Part shown: positions 21,608 through 34,601 of the stretch, one piece after another
Layout: each line of letters begins with the position of its first letter
How positions within the stretch are numbered: the stretch's first letter is position 1
Assembly (NCBI GenBank): GCA_013180625.2
Contig: SNVD02015899.1
Span: 58,779 to 122,778, forward strand
Direction of reading: 5' to 3'
Source of the DNA: Boswellia sacra
Lineage: Eukaryota > Streptophyta > Magnoliopsida > Sapindales > Burseraceae
DNA length: 64,000 nucleotides
Translations under genes and position numbers: made by a program
The notes under the pieces: model-generated
Told to the model about the DNA's origin: nothing
The model's input: the letters and a program-made list of their open reading frames with translations, nothing else
The model's database searches: none

Positions 21608-23218
21608 CATGTCACATGATCTAGATTTAATTTGCTAGTTAAATATGCCCTCCAATATTGTTTCAATTAATGCGTATACTTCTCTCTACTTTAAGATTAG
21701 TGGAAACCCAACTTGTTTATGTAAGTTATGTGGAAATGTCTAGGGTACAAGGATGATATAATATCATCTTATGGTATGTCAACGAATGTTCTGTATCTGT
21801 ATACTGAAAGAAAAATATTTTACATAAAAGTTGTTGATGTTGGGTCCAAAATCATTGGTGATAACCAAATCTCTTACATAATTAATTAACTTCTGGCTTA
21901 GAAAATGGACCTCAGGGCTGATGGAAATTTCTTTGTACGCTATTTTTATACAAAGTTATTGAACAAACTGATGCAAGAGTAAATTCTTACAATTAATAAT
22001 ACTAATTAAGATTGATGATGTAACAATCATGAAATTAAATAATGTTATATGAAATTGTATAAGTGAGTTTATATGAATTGTTTGTAAGTATAACAGTATC
22101 AATTACTATTAACAGTTAGTCCAAAATTGTAAGTTTTGATTTTTTTGAGAAAAAATAAATTAATAAGAAAGATAAAATTACCAAACAGGCCTAGTTTCCA
22201 TTTTATTTTCACAAAACTGATTCATCAAGTGCAAAATGTCTATGATTTATGGTGCATGTAATTTTTTACATTAATCATGTTTTGCTGTGGGTTTTGGCTC
22301 CCCATGTCCCATCTGCGGATCATATTTTAGTTTAAATATTAATTTGATTAAGTGGTCCAACATAATGCTCATCAAGACCGACAAATTAATATATGATATA
22401 GTACTCGAGTTCTTTGTTTATTCGTACAAGGTCTTATCAACATGTCTTTGATTTTCGATTCGTATGTTTAAATGTTGAGTTATTTTACAATATATTATGA
22501 ATGTAGTGTTAGCTACCTTATAAAAGATAATGTCATAAATAGAAGGATCTAAAATGGTCCCTGGCAACGTACATCATTGGATACTATATTTTATAAATTG
22601 ATCAAGAGAACATATTGAAATATTGGTATAAACCCGATAAACAAACATCGATCATATATATCTATAAACTACTAGGTTTATGTTTACTATTTTATTTGGT
22701 GTAGTTGTAACTAAGTGCATGCATATAAATTAAGAATGTATATTGATCTACATAGTGAAAAGCTACGTACAATTTTGATTAACTCTACATGCATTGTAAG
22801 GTGTTCAACTTGCATTAACTAAGAAATAACAATATTCATTTCCATTTAATTACAGAGATTATACTAATTTGACCCGAGAATCGCCAACACAAAATGATAT
22901 TGGACAGGATGGAGAGAGATATATGCATTCACAAAATTAATTTCTCCATATATATGCGCGCTGGATACAATTTTATCAGGTAAAAAGCTGATGAAATATG
23001 TTAATGCATATGCATAGATCGATTTGCGAACACTACCAAATTATACGATTTCTAAGTAAAATTAAGAATCTTTTGAATCAATCAATGAACACTTGCATGT
23101 GAACGATTTAACCCCATATAAAGGAGATAAAGTATTTGAATTAAGAGGCAAAATACAGGAAAGCAACTTCTTAATTAACTCATTTAATTTTCAACCGAGA
23201 GAGAGAGAGAGAGAGAGA
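21608..23218. other. intergenic DNA between copies 2 and 3, shared upstream block
   Basis: From about 22140 on, the sequence matches the upstream regions of copies 4 (about 40040-42008, apart from the hAT insertion) and 5 (about 44400-46467, apart from the MITE), for example AAGTGGTCCAACATAATGC at 22350. It is therefore part of the duplication unit. A TATATAAAG near 23116-23124 occupies the TATA position of copy 3. A GA microsatellite lies at about 23200-23220. Confidence 0.65.
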
Positions 23219-24330
23219 GAAACTTCTGAAACCCCTGTAAAGCTTCAAGTCATCGACTTTTCCAAGCCAAACCTGAAGCCAGGCTCGCCTGAGTAGGAGG
23301 CAATGAAATCCCAAGTCAGGAAAATATTGGAAGAAAATGACTGTTTTGAGGCTTTGTTCATCTCATAATTATTTATTTAAGTTATTCTTGAGCTTTTAAG
23401 GAGATAATAATAACATATGAATTTAATTTTTGCAGATGGTTAAGATTTGTTTTTATTTAACTCATTTTTTATTAATACATCTCTCTAACCAAGAGATCAC
23501 ATTTTCTATAGGTTAAGGTAAAGATAAAGCTAAGTTGAGGATCCTATCAGAACACGATGAGTGGAATGTTCTCTGTACAACATCATTAATTAGTTTCTTA
23601 ATTACTTCATCCACTTGATGTTTTGCAGCAAAACCATGCAATCCTTTTCAGAGAAAGTATCGGAATTAGATCAAACAATTTCGAGATTGATTCTAGAGAG
23701 TCTTGGTCTGGAGAAGTACGCGGAAGAGTACACCTGAACTCAACTTAGGGTAATGAAATATAAGGCCCTCCAACTACTGAGACAAAGCTTGGGCTGAATG
23801 CTCGCACGGATAATTGTAAGAACATAGTGAGCATATTGTATCAAAATCAAGTTGAAGGGTTAGAGATATACAGACCAAAGATGGCCAATGGATCAAAGCG
23901 AAACCCTCACCGGACTCTTTTATTGTGATGATTGGAGACTCTCCCCATGTAAGTTGCTTAATTAATTCACATCCCTCTTTCGTTAAAAGAGAATGAAAAA
24001 GAAATGTTCAGCTAAGTTTTAGTAAAATATTATTGCTTTATATGAAGGTATTATGGTTCAAATTATTCTTTTGCAGGCATGGACAAATGGTATTGGCCGC
24101 ACTCTTCCGAATCATCGTGTTATGATGAGTGGAAATCAGGCAAGGTACTCTCTGCAGGGTTGTTTTCAATCGCCAAAAGAGGCCACATAATAGAGGCCCC
24201 AGAAGAGATAGTGGGTGCCGAACACCCCTTGCTATTTAACCCTTTTGATCATGTCGAATTCCTTGGATTCTACTACACAAAAGCTGGCCAGACAGCTCAG
24301 TTTCCTCTAAAGGCCTACTGTAGCGTCTAA
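23219..24330 (+). pseudogene. AOP-like dioxygenase, copy 3 (dead)
   Basis: Related to copies 4 and 5. The start codon position reads GAA instead of ATG. Exon 1 has a stop at 23294-23296 (after KPGSPE) and degenerates after about 23365, losing its 3' half. Exon 2 (about 23635-23947) has frame-breaking indels, a stop in place of an early codon of the conserved N-S-T-N-Y stretch, and the iron-ligand histidine of H-T-D changed to Arg (GCTCGCACGGAT). Exon 3 begins after TTTGCAG near 24078, keeps the third-ligand histidine, then shifts frame around 24140-24150 through extra bases, and ends TAA at 24328-24330. The active site could not bind iron normally even if expressed. Confidence 0.88.
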
Positions 24331-24721
24331 AATTTAATTACTTTGTATTATTAATTGTTTTTGTGTCTCACAAGTGTGTGTATATATATATATATATTAA
24401 TTTGCACCATGGTAGATTCAAATTTTAGACTATTACATCAAATCACTATAATATAAAAGTTTGTCATTTTCTTAAAAACTTAAACTAGTTGGTGTACTAG
24501 GCTCAATACATTAATTTTATCTTTGATAATTAGCAATTCATTCTAATGTTGTTTAAATCTTATGCTTTTGATTTATTCTATTATGAGAATCAGAATTTCC
24601 TTTCTTCTCTTCCGTTACTTAATGAACGCTTGATATATATTGCAAATTTCATGAACACTAGCAGAATATGGTAGGGACTTCAGTCAATATAAATTGACAA
24701 ATTCGAAAAAACATGATTGGT

Positions 24722-24726
<5 letters not shown>

Positions 24727-24782
<56 letters not shown>
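24727..24782. repeat. (TAA)n microsatellite
   Basis: About 18 AAT/TAA units; the duplicated copy at about 37905-37925 has only a few. Confidence 0.95.
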
Positions 24783-24785
<3 letters not shown>

Positions 24786-25559
24786 CTTAACAATCTATGT
24801 GAATAACATTAGGCTTTTCTCAAATATGAACATTTCTCACAATTTAGGTATTCATTCCAATTTTGTAGGAACAACTTATGTAGGATAAGCTCACTAAATT
24901 ACTTTGTTGATTTTGTGAACCTTTTCAATTAACTGGTTACAATTATTATGAGTAGGTGAGAGAAAAAAACAAATCAATAAAAGAAACAAGAGACTACTCA
25001 ACTTTATTATGAAACCAAACGGTGATATACTTTCATTGGTGGTTAAACAATAAAGGAAATTAAACTTGAAAAAAAAAACTATAATTTCAAATGTCATAAA
25101 TACATGACCAAGTAGAAGTAGTTAAGTATACTACCTCATCATAATGAAATGGTATGTCTGTCTCACATATTAATTATAAGTGGTTGAGAGAAATAAAGAA
25201 AAGAAATAAGAGACTACTAAGGTTTCTTATCCAACTAAATGGAGAATATGCTTTCATTGGTGGGTTTAAAACATGAAGGAAAACTGAAAAAAAAAACTAT
25301 AATTTAAATGCCTTAACACATGTTTAAGTATAAGAATCAAGTATATATACCGACTCGTCATAATGACATGGTCTGTCAGTCCCATAAATTTCATTCTATT
25401 ACGACAGTTCAGCATTCTTTTAAGAAATTATTGGAAACATATCTATATTTGGTTTAGGTTGTAACTCTACATCAATTGTTAGATCTTTCGTTAATAAAAT
25501 CCTTTGACTTCATTGGGCTTTCGTCAATTGTTACAAATTTTATTAACTTCAGTTGAAAC

Positions 25560-25960
25560 ACATGCAAGTTTCTGTATTCAGATATTTTTCTGAAAGGTAA
25601 TGTTATTGCAGACAATTTGGTTAGCTAACTTGGATTGGTACGAAAATCCTCTTTTAAAGATTCTTAAGAAAACTCGATCATGATATTTAGAGACTTCTTG
25701 TCTGCCGCTTTCGTTGATTCTTTTTGTATCGATCTCCATTTGTTTTGTTTTGTTATAGATGGATGCATTGCAACACCTTGCATAAATTTTATTATGTTAG
25801 GGACTGGTTACGAATAAAGCTTCAAGGTGTTTTTATTCCTTTTTTTTTTAATTTTTGTGGACAGAAATTTACCTCCTGCTGCTATATGAGGCCTTTACTT
25901 TGTCTCTTAAACAAGGTTTATAATAAAAGCTCCTTTCTTCTAGGCCAAAAAAAAAAAAAA
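25560..25960 (+). mobile_element. L1-type LINE 3' end remnant (unit 1)
   Basis: One frame keeps the plant LINE RNase H-like motif GNVIADNLA near 25600-25640. A T-rich tail with GTCTCTTAAACAAGG, AATAAAAGCTCC and a run of A at 25946-25961 follows, like a LINE 3' end. Homologous copies lie at 38660-39075 and 43840-44245, all downstream of dioxygenase units, so the insertion predates the duplications. Confidence 0.5.
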
Positions 25961-26478
25961 CAAAATTAATACTCATGAATAATAAAATTTATGTCACAAA
26001 ATCTGTAGAAACTTAAGAGAGCTTAGATTAGACTAGGAGAGGATCATAATCTCTGAGTTGTATATATCCCACAAGCAAGATTAGTTGATTGGTCATTAAT
26101 TACTAATTAGTCCAAAATTGGAAATATTTACACCTAGCATAACACCTCATTTTGTTTATATAACGTGTCCAACAAATTATAAATTGTCATATGGTGTCAA
26201 CTCATCATCAATTTAAGTTTCACTTTTAATTTGTTCCTAAATTTAAATTTTCTTAAATCATCCCACCCAGCTTTCTTAAAAAAAAAAAAGAACTCTTAAT
26301 CCCTCTAATATTTTTAGTAATCCCTCTAATATTTTTAGTTTTCTTATTTTGAAATTCAAAGTAGCTCTCTTATCAAAATATTCTTAGAAATTAATTCTCA
26401 ACTTTTCTACTATTTTATTCTATAACTAGAGTTCACGTCATAAGAAGTCATAGGCGAGCTCGATACATTCCTATTACC

Positions 26479-26888
26479 TATTAGGAGATTGAGCACTCTC
26501 ACCGCAGCTTAAATAAAAGACAAGAAACAAATTGTTATGTTAAAAATAACAATTTGAGTGGCACTGCCTTCCACAATAAATAAATTAAAGGTAACAAAGA
26601 AAAATAAATGCACAAAAAATTTAACGTGGTAAAACCTTCAAATTGAGGTAAACCTCAATGGGACAAGACCGAAAATATTTTACTATGAAGAAAATATTAT
26701 AATATCTCTCATAATTAGAATGGAGGAGATAATAAGAGAGAAAGAAAAGAAAATCTTAATACATAAGCTTGTGATAAGTTAAAAAGGGAGGAAGAGACTT
26801 TACTATATAGCCAAGTCTCCCCACTTACATTTTGCTTCCTACTGATGTGGGATTGTGTGAAAAGGCAAAAATGCCTTCACACTTCATA
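26479..26888 (-). repeat. copia 2 3' LTR
   Basis: Begins TATTAGGAGATTGAGC (the canonical TG decayed to TA) and ends CACTTCATA on the + strand. It adjoins a polypurine tract reading AAGTGGGAGAA on the - strand, immediately after the pol stop region. Confidence 0.85.
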
Positions 26889-27296
26889 TTCTCCCACTTG
26901 AAGGCATTTTTCCTTTCAGCCTTGTCTCTACACATGTGCTCATGTCTTTAGCAGGCCACAAGATGCTTTACACCAGATGAACTTGTCAGCATTGATCCGG
27001 TTGGTCAATACATCTGCTATGTTACCCTTCGTGTGGATTTTTTGCATATCCACTATTCCATCTTCCACTATTTCTCATTTACAATTAAACTTTCCACAAG
27101 TCTATCACATACTCATGTGCTCCCATAAACATATAAATCATTCACACATGAGTTTCCATAAGCTAGCTATATTGTTCATATGGATATCCATTTCACATAA
27201 TTTCGGAAGCTTCCATAATACAGTCACAGATACTTAGGAACAGTGCTCTCTAATTAAGATAGGACTTTTCATTTCACAGTCAATTCCCATATGTAG

Positions 27297-27715
27297 GCCT
27301 ACCCATGAATCAGCTCAAGGCTAGTCTGACAATCCGGGTGATACCGGGCCCATGCTACCAAATCTCGTCTAGAGAAACACATGGTCCAGACCTCCCCTTA
27401 ATCCATGGGGATACGGAATAGTACAGATACATTCAAAGGCCTACTCATGAAATAGCTCAAGGCTAGTTTGACAATTCGGATGATACCGGGCCCGTACTAC
27501 CGAATCTCATCTAGAGAAACACATGGTCCAGACCTCCCCTCAAGCCATGGGAGTACGTAACAATACGGATACATTCAAATGCCTACACTTGAAATAGCTT
27601 GAGGTTAATCTGACAATCTGGGTGATACCGGACCCATGCTACCGAATCTCGTCTAGAGAAACACATGGTCCAGACCTCCCCTCAAGCTATGAGAGCCAAA
27701 TATCCTAAGTTGTGG
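27297..27715. repeat. 142-bp tandem repeat, three copies
   Basis: Units start at 27297, 27439 and 27581; each holds GGGTGATACCGGGCCC and AGAGAAACACATGGTCCAGA with few differences. Confidence 0.9.
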
Positions 27716-27719
27716 CATG

Positions 27720-27995
27720 CCACTCACATATCAATTTTCACATTCAGTCACATAAGTGAAGCTCTATATTGAGCTTTCACTCACATATCACATTTCACAT
27801 TTCAGTCACATAAGTGAAGTTCTATATTAAGCTTTCACTCACATATCACATTTCACATTTCAATCACATAAGTGAAGCTCTATATTAAGCTTTTACTCAC
27901 ATATCACATTTCACATCTCAATCACATAAGTGAAGCTCTATATTAAGCTTTCACTCACATATCACATTTCACATTTCAATCACATAAGTGAAGCT
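27720..27995. repeat. 58-60-bp tandem repeat, five copies
   Basis: Units of CACATATCACATTTCACAT followed by CACATAAGTGAAGCTC and CTATATTAAGCTTTCACT. Adjacent to the 142-bp array and probably part of the same LTR. Confidence 0.9.
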
Positions 27996-30900
27996 CCATC
28001 ACAACTTATCACAATTCATTCACTTTAATGCTAGCATTTAACAGTATCACATTTCACATTCGTCATTCAATATATTCCTATAGGCTTGGCATGTAATTTC
28101 AAATTCATAACACATCACATAGTGATGCATGCCTTCACACACCAAAATATTACCGTTCGCTTTTATAATTAAGGTTCTACGTAGGCTTCTCACTAATCAC
28201 ATATACATTCATAAATACAATAAGCCTACATATCTCATAAACACTTATGGATGTGCACAATCCACACATTGGCATCATTCTTACACACATAGAAACCTAT
28301 TGACTTCTTTATCAGTGTCAACCCTTCCATTACTCTTCGGTATATTTCAAACATATTGTTACACAACTATGTCCATGTACAACTGATCTCATTCATTTTC
28401 CAGTCATACATATTCAGGGAACTCTAATACACATGGTATTTCATAGACATTCATTTGTTATGCCATCCACATGAAGAATTAGTATCCTAGAACGTTTGGC
28501 ATGTATTTCATTCTTCATATACACACATAGTTTCATTGGCAATATTATTCAAGCCATATCACAACAAATTCATATATATGAGGGCACATTCACATTTCTA
28601 TATCTCACATACATAGAAGTTACACCAATAAGTTAATCACATACACATCAAAGTGTGTGAAATCACACATTTCATAAATCACTATAAACCTCAATCAAAT
28701 TATTTCCTATATCAAGGTCCATGTATTCATGGCCCTATCCACATTCCATCAACACATTTCACATATATTCACAAACACAATCATTAAACACATTTCATTA
28801 AAAGTCAACATCTATTGTATCCTCAGAAGGGTCTAGCTACTTACTTGGTTAGCCTTGCCTCTTAATTTGGTTTTCACATATTTCTTGATAAGCAGTTGTT
28901 TAAAGTTCATCTCTTCTTCTTCTTCTTCTTCTCCGGTAACCATTGTCATAGTCATGACACACTGATCAGTGTCCATTTAGAAGTCATTAAATCCCTTATA
29001 GGTTAACAACAATTCAACCAACCAATAACATCATTTATTAAACTCTATCACACACATATTGGTTGGATTATTACAATAAGAGGTTATTCATTTCCAATCA
29101 TCACTAAAATTCATGGAAATCAAATAGACATACATATTATAGTCCATGAATTTTATTGAGTCAAAATAGGGTCATATACCCCTTACAAATCCTTAATTTC
29201 ATTCACACAGCAAATCTGTCTGCAGACCTCTTAACTAAACAGTGCAACTTTGAAGAATTTTATAGAATTCTACAATAATCAAATCTCTACCAAACTTTTC
29301 AGTATAAAATTAGACACATATAAGAGTCATTCCACCAAAAATCATGATTTTATAAGGAGTTTAAAACAGTCAGACGGAATTTATTTCACATATTCTGTTC
29401 TAGAACTTGACATTCACAGTTCTTTAAGTCCACATTTGAAAAATCATAACAATTCATACACAACTCTAAAATCCATGAAAATTTACAGTATAATAGAAAG
29501 AATACCCAAGGGTTTGTGTATTAAAAATCACGAAATTTTAGAAAGATTTGCCTCCTCAAATCGAGTTCAATCTCCCTGCCGTGTTTTAAAACAGGGGAAT
29601 TCACAATTTCGAACTAGAATTTCAAAAATTCATTACAATTCGCACACTACGAATTTTCAAGAGTTTCAAAATTCTATAAACTCCTTGAGATGTCTAGTTT
29701 ATCATATAAAAATTTCAGAGTTAGAAAACAACCATGAAATTTAAAACAATTTTTGGACTAACCCCTGTTTAGCAAAGAGGCTCTGCAGGAATTTCACTCA
29801 ATCATGTTTCCTAGCTTCCCAAACATCATGCCTTCTCCTTCAATATACCATAACACATATAATATCATGATTTCACACAAATTCCAGAACACACATAACA
29901 CAATTATTCCAAAATTTATAACATATCACATTAATTTCCTGTAAAAATAATGGAACCATGCAAGGAAATGGGAGGAGAAGTTGATTTCTACCTCTAGTTT
30001 GTCTCCAGATTTCTTCCTCTTGCTTAATTTGTTGGCAACAATGGAGGAGAAAGAGATGAGGGCTACTTGCTGGGATAGGATCAAAATAAATACATTGCTC
30101 TAGAATTCTCTCTTTTATACTTATCCAATTATGCAAAATTTCAGCCTAACCCTTTAAGCTTTCAAGTCTTCTTAATTAGCCCTTCCATCTCATTTAATTG
30201 CATCTCACTCCATATATATACACACCTAATTCATAATGCTAGTAATACATATTTTACAATATAATTGCAAGTTAAACTTACTTAAAAATTTCGAGTGTCA
30301 CAACTTACTTGCCCGAATGGTACCAAGTTTGAACTTCGGGTGCCTTTAAGGTTCCCGGTTCGAATCAGGGGGACGCGCTTCTGGGATGCAAAGTGCCACG
30401 TGGGGGCCACCTCTTGAATCCTACGGGAACAAAATGTCACACGGGGGCCACCTCTTGAAATCCTAGAGGACAAAGCCGTGCGGGACCTGTGGGACCCACA
30501 GCGGACAATACGTGACTGTTGTGCGATCAAGGACAACCGTAAGGTCCCGGTGCTGCAATACGCCCGGGCGGGGGATCGGTCGTTACATTTACATCCTCTC
30601 TACTTCATTACTAGGACTCATACTTGAGGATAATTTATGATTAACACGAAGTGGGATGGAAATTGGCCTACAATATTGCAATTTGAAGCGACGCAAGATT
30701 TTCTTCAAGTAGTTCTTTTGAGATAACCAAATCTTCCTGTTTTTTCTGTCTCAATGAATTTGCATCCCTAGAATCTTGTTTGCGGATCCTAAGTCCTTCA
30801 TTTCAAATCCCCTAGCTAATTGTGCCTTTAATTCTTGGACATGATCTTTGTTAGTACCTGTTACCAACATATCGTCCACGTACAATAGCAAAATGACAAA

Positions 30901-33900
30901 GCCTTCCTTAAACCTCTTGTAATATGTATAATGATTTGAACTGAGTTTGTTGTACCCAAGGTTGATGATGAATGAATCAAATCTCTTGTACCAACACCTT
31001 GGTGCCTATTTTAAACCGTATAGAGATTTGGTCAACCTGCAAACCAAGTTCTCTTTTCTTTCTTTAATAGAACCTTTCGGTTGGAGTATATAAATTTCTT
31101 CTTCAAGTTTTTCATGAAGAAACACAGTTTTTACATCTAAATGCTATAAGTGTAAGTCAAATGTAGCACACATAGCCAAGACTTCTCGAATTGTTGTAAG
31201 TTGTACCGCATGAGAGAATATCTCGTTGAAATCAACTCCTTCTTTCTGAACATATCCTTTAACCACCAGTCTAGCACGAAACTGCTCCACTTGATCATTG
31301 CCATCACATTTGATCTTATAAATCCATTTGTTTTCGATGGCTTTTCTTCCATGTGGTAGTGACACAAGTTTCCATGTCTTGTTTTTGTCTAAAGCTTCTA
31401 TCTCTTCATGCATTTTTGTCATCCATAGAGATGCATCAGAATTGTTTATAGCCTCCTGAAAGGTTGAAGGCTCCCCATCTTCTGTTAGTAGATAGTATGC
31501 AACATTGCTCGCCATCACGTATTCTGAGTGCTAAGAAGGTTCCTTTCTTTCTCGAGTTGATCGAAGGACTTCAGGTGCTTCTAACTCGACTGGTTCTTGA
31601 TCATCGTGTTTTGGTATTGCTTTAAAAGAAACTATTTCTTCCTGTAATGTAATGATACAGTCTCAACGTTTTTCTTCGTGCTATCACTTTCTTCACATTT
31701 AAACATGTCTTCTACAAAGACAATATCTCTATTGATGACAACCTTAAGGGTAGTAGGATCCTATAGGTGATACCCCTTTACTCCATCAGCATACCCTAAA
31801 AAGATACATTTCCTGGATTTTGGATCCAGCTTCGTTCTTTCTTGGTCATGATACATCCCATACGCATGACATTCGAAAATATGAAGGGAGGAATAATCAG
31901 TTGGCTTACCAGTCCACATCTCCATAGGTGTCTTCATCTCAATTGTTGTTAATGGAGACCTATTTATCAAGTAACAGACTATAGTGGCAGCTTCTGCCCA
32001 AAATGTCTTGGGTAGACCCATAGTCCTTAGTAACGCTTTTATTCTTTCTACTAGAATTTTATTTATCCGTTCTGCCACTCTATTTTGTTGTGGTATGTAA
32101 GCAACTATCTTCTGCCGTTTTACACCTTCTTGACTGTAAAATGCATCAAATTCCTTGTTACAGAATTCTCTCCTATTATCTGTCCTCAAACACTTGATCC
32201 TTTTTCTGGATTCAAGTTCCATCTGTGCTTTGAAGGCTTTAAATACATGAAATACATCTAACTTGTTTTTGATAACATATACCTAACAACTCCTAGAATA
32301 ATCATCTACAAACAATACAAAGTAATTTGCTCTTCCTAGGGATGTAACCGGTGATTCTCAAACATCAAAATGAATCAAGTCTAGAATATTTTTACTCATA
32401 GCAATAGATTTGCTAAATTCTAGTCTACTCTGCTTGCTAATAACAAAATGCTCACAGAATGGTAAACTTATAGTTTTAATTCTAGGAAGCAGTTTTCAAT
32501 TAGAGAGAATCTTTAAACCCTTTTCGGATATGTGGTCAAGTCTTTGATGCCATATCATAGACAATTCTTCTCCAGAACTAACAACAACTGTTTCTGTCTC
32601 TTGAACAGTTTCTCCATGGAGCATGTATAGGTTAGTAGCAATCTTTTCTGCCTTCATCATCATAAGCGCACCTTTGACAACCTTCATGGTCCCATTTTTT
32701 GTGTGGAACTCACATCTGAGGTCATCAAACCGTCCCATCGATAGCAAATTTTTCTTTAAGTCAATCACATTTCGTACATCTTGGATAGTATGAATCATAC
32801 CATCAAACATTTTTACTTTAACGGTTCCAATACCAGCAATTCTTAAAGCATGATCGTCACCCATGTACACAGACCCTTCTGAGATAGGCTTATATTGATA
32901 GAACCAATCTCTCTTAGAAGTCATATGCCATGTTGCTGCTAAATCAATTAGCCAGATATCAGCAAACCTTTTTCTGCCTTTCGTAACTGTTGTTGTCTCG
33001 TTGCACAAGATTTCGCCATCTCCTGAAGTACTTACTACACAACCCTGAGATCTTGACGACTCAAGTTCTTTTCCTTTGTTGTTTCCCTTTCCATTCTTCT
33101 TAAGATGCCAACATTCTTTTTTCACGCGCCCTTGCTTTCCATAATGGTAGCATTTAACAAGCTTCCTTCCTTTGGACTTTCCTCTATTTTGATTATGACT
33201 CCTATTACAGCCACGTTCCCTTGATCTCCCTCTATTGGCGGATAAAGCCTTTGCTTATTGAGAAGTCATTATTCTATCTTCCTTGTTTTTACGTCTGTTT
33301 TCTTCTTCCAAGATAGCAGCCGCACCATCATTAAAGACTAGAGATAACTTCATCGAATCATTTGCCAAGTTAAGGATGATATTATCATATGAATCAGGTA
33401 GACTTTGAAGTAGAAGCTTAACACATTCCTTCTCTTCTATGTTATACTCCATCGTTAAGAGCCGAGAGAATAGCGTCTTTAAAGTGTTGATATGTTCAGT
33501 CACCGAAGTAGTTTCTGACATACGAAGAGTGTACAACTTCTTTTTCAAGAAAATTTTATTGTGTAGAGATTTGGCTTCATACAGGATTGTCAACGTATCC
33601 TGAATCACCTTCACAGAGTTCAATTCTTGAATACTTGACAGCACTTCATCTACAACTGTTAGATGTAGACGTGCCAGCACATCACCATCTATCTTCTCCC
33701 ATTTCTTTTCATCTTGCATACTCTTCGGTCTTCCATCAATTGCTTCAAGGCAATTTTCTTTTCTCAGAATAGACTTTATTTTTATTTTCTAGCCCAAAGT
33801 TGTTTATGTCAAACTTCTCTATCTTAAATTTGGTTGCCATTTGTCTTACAGTGAACAATACCGTATATGTGAATAGTATCCTTGAATAGTATCATATATG

Positions 33901-34162
33901 TGAACAGTAACAGTATCTATTTATGTACACGAATTTTAAACAGTAACTACGAATAGTAGTAAGTGTCAGTATGATTTAACATACACCAGAAATGCTTCCA
34001 GGAAAGACTAGAGGGGTCATAAGCGATCCTACTTAAAACCTATTCTTCTTAGACTCTTATCGTCTTTTTGATAAAGCTTTCTTAGACATGTATATAACCA
34101 CAGAAGTAACGACTCACTGCCCTAGTCCTTGGCTCTGCCTTGGCAACCTGGCTCTAATAACA

Positions 34163-34601
34163 CTTGTTGGGAGACTATGGACCACACAAAACTCTACATT
34201 GGTATGATTTTGTCCACTTTGGGCCTAAGCCCTCATGGATTTACTTTTGGATTTTACCCAAAAGGCCTCATATCAATGGAGTGTTTATCCGTACTTATAT
34301 GCCCATGATCTTCCCCATGCGGGGGATTACTTTGGTTACACATCCAATAATCCTCCCTTTAAACAAAGGACCACACTATTCTATATTTTTTTTTCGAGCC
34401 TCCTCTCAAACGATCATCTATCCGTCAGCTTCATCGAGGCCCTGGCTACCTCGAGAGCTTGCTCTATCCAGTTGCAAAATAGAGCTCAACCACAGATGTA
34501 ATAGTGAGCTTTAACTGAGGGCCCACCACCTTTGTTCTACACTCTGAGAATTTTCATCATGTTTTCTCCTGACTAAGTCTGGGCCTGAGCTCTGATACTA
34601 C
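34163..34601. repeat. LTR-like block between two primer-binding-site-like sequences
   Basis: The stretch begins TTGTTGGGAGACTATGG just after GGCTCTAATAACAC (about 34150) and ends at CTCTGATACTACTTGG (about 34590). Both flanks resemble the reverse complement of the copia primer-binding site GGTATCAGAGC. Either it is a second LTR of a different family embedded in the copia 2 leader, or the leader was rebuilt by template switching. Confidence 0.4.

Larger units (their letters stand above)
23895..26473. repeat. segmental duplication, copy 1 left part
   Basis: Homologous over its whole length to 37069-39557: the end of exon 2, intron 2, exon 3 of the dead dioxygenase, and about 2.1 kb downstream. 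It continues after the copia 2 insertion at 35050-35450. Differences include microsatellite lengths: (TAA)n at 24727-24782 here is nearly absent in the other copy. Confidence 0.85.
27083..30587 (-). mobile_element. nested 3.5-kb LTR-like insertion, probably a solo LTR of another gypsy family
   Basis: Flanked by TTTAC (27078-27082 and 30588-30592; the match extends to CATTTACA). On the - strand it begins TGTAACGACC, the typical start of Tekay/Del-type gypsy LTRs. It contains no coding region but has tandem arrays, as such long LTRs do. The other end (AATTAAAC on the + strand) lacks a canonical TG, so that boundary is uncertain. The GC-rich 30290-30587 stretch has a GGTTCCCGGTTCGAATC motif resembling a tRNA B box. 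Confidence 0.55.
26940..33840 (-). pseudogene. copia 2 gag-pol remnant, interrupted
   Basis: From 33840: MATKFKIEKF gag start; UBN2 gag domain (33719-33255); zinc-knuckle region (about 33120-33180); protease with the catalytic DSG changed to DLA (IWLIDLAATWHM, about 32960); GAG-pre-integrase (about 32550); integrase core with LRTDNRREF instead of the usual GGEF and the Q-N-R-V-A-E-R-I motif (32222-31761); reverse transcriptase from 31518 with YVDDMLVTGTN near 30870, ending at about 30590 (MSPSNEVERM). RNase H is missing except for its last part (27075-26940: EIVEDGIVDMQKIHTKGN and the end CKASCGLLKT). Several stops and frame changes. Confidence 0.85.

Noticed and set aside
29250..29744. 164-codon + strand ORF in the nested insertion
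   Set aside because: Low-complexity, Ser/Asn/Ile/His-rich translation of AT-rich LTR DNA without any domain; none of the related text is coding.
30310..30380. tRNA-like sequence (GGTTCCCGGTTCGAATC)
   Set aside because: Only a B-box-like motif; no A box at the right distance and no cloverleaf that I can pair, so not called a tRNA or SINE.
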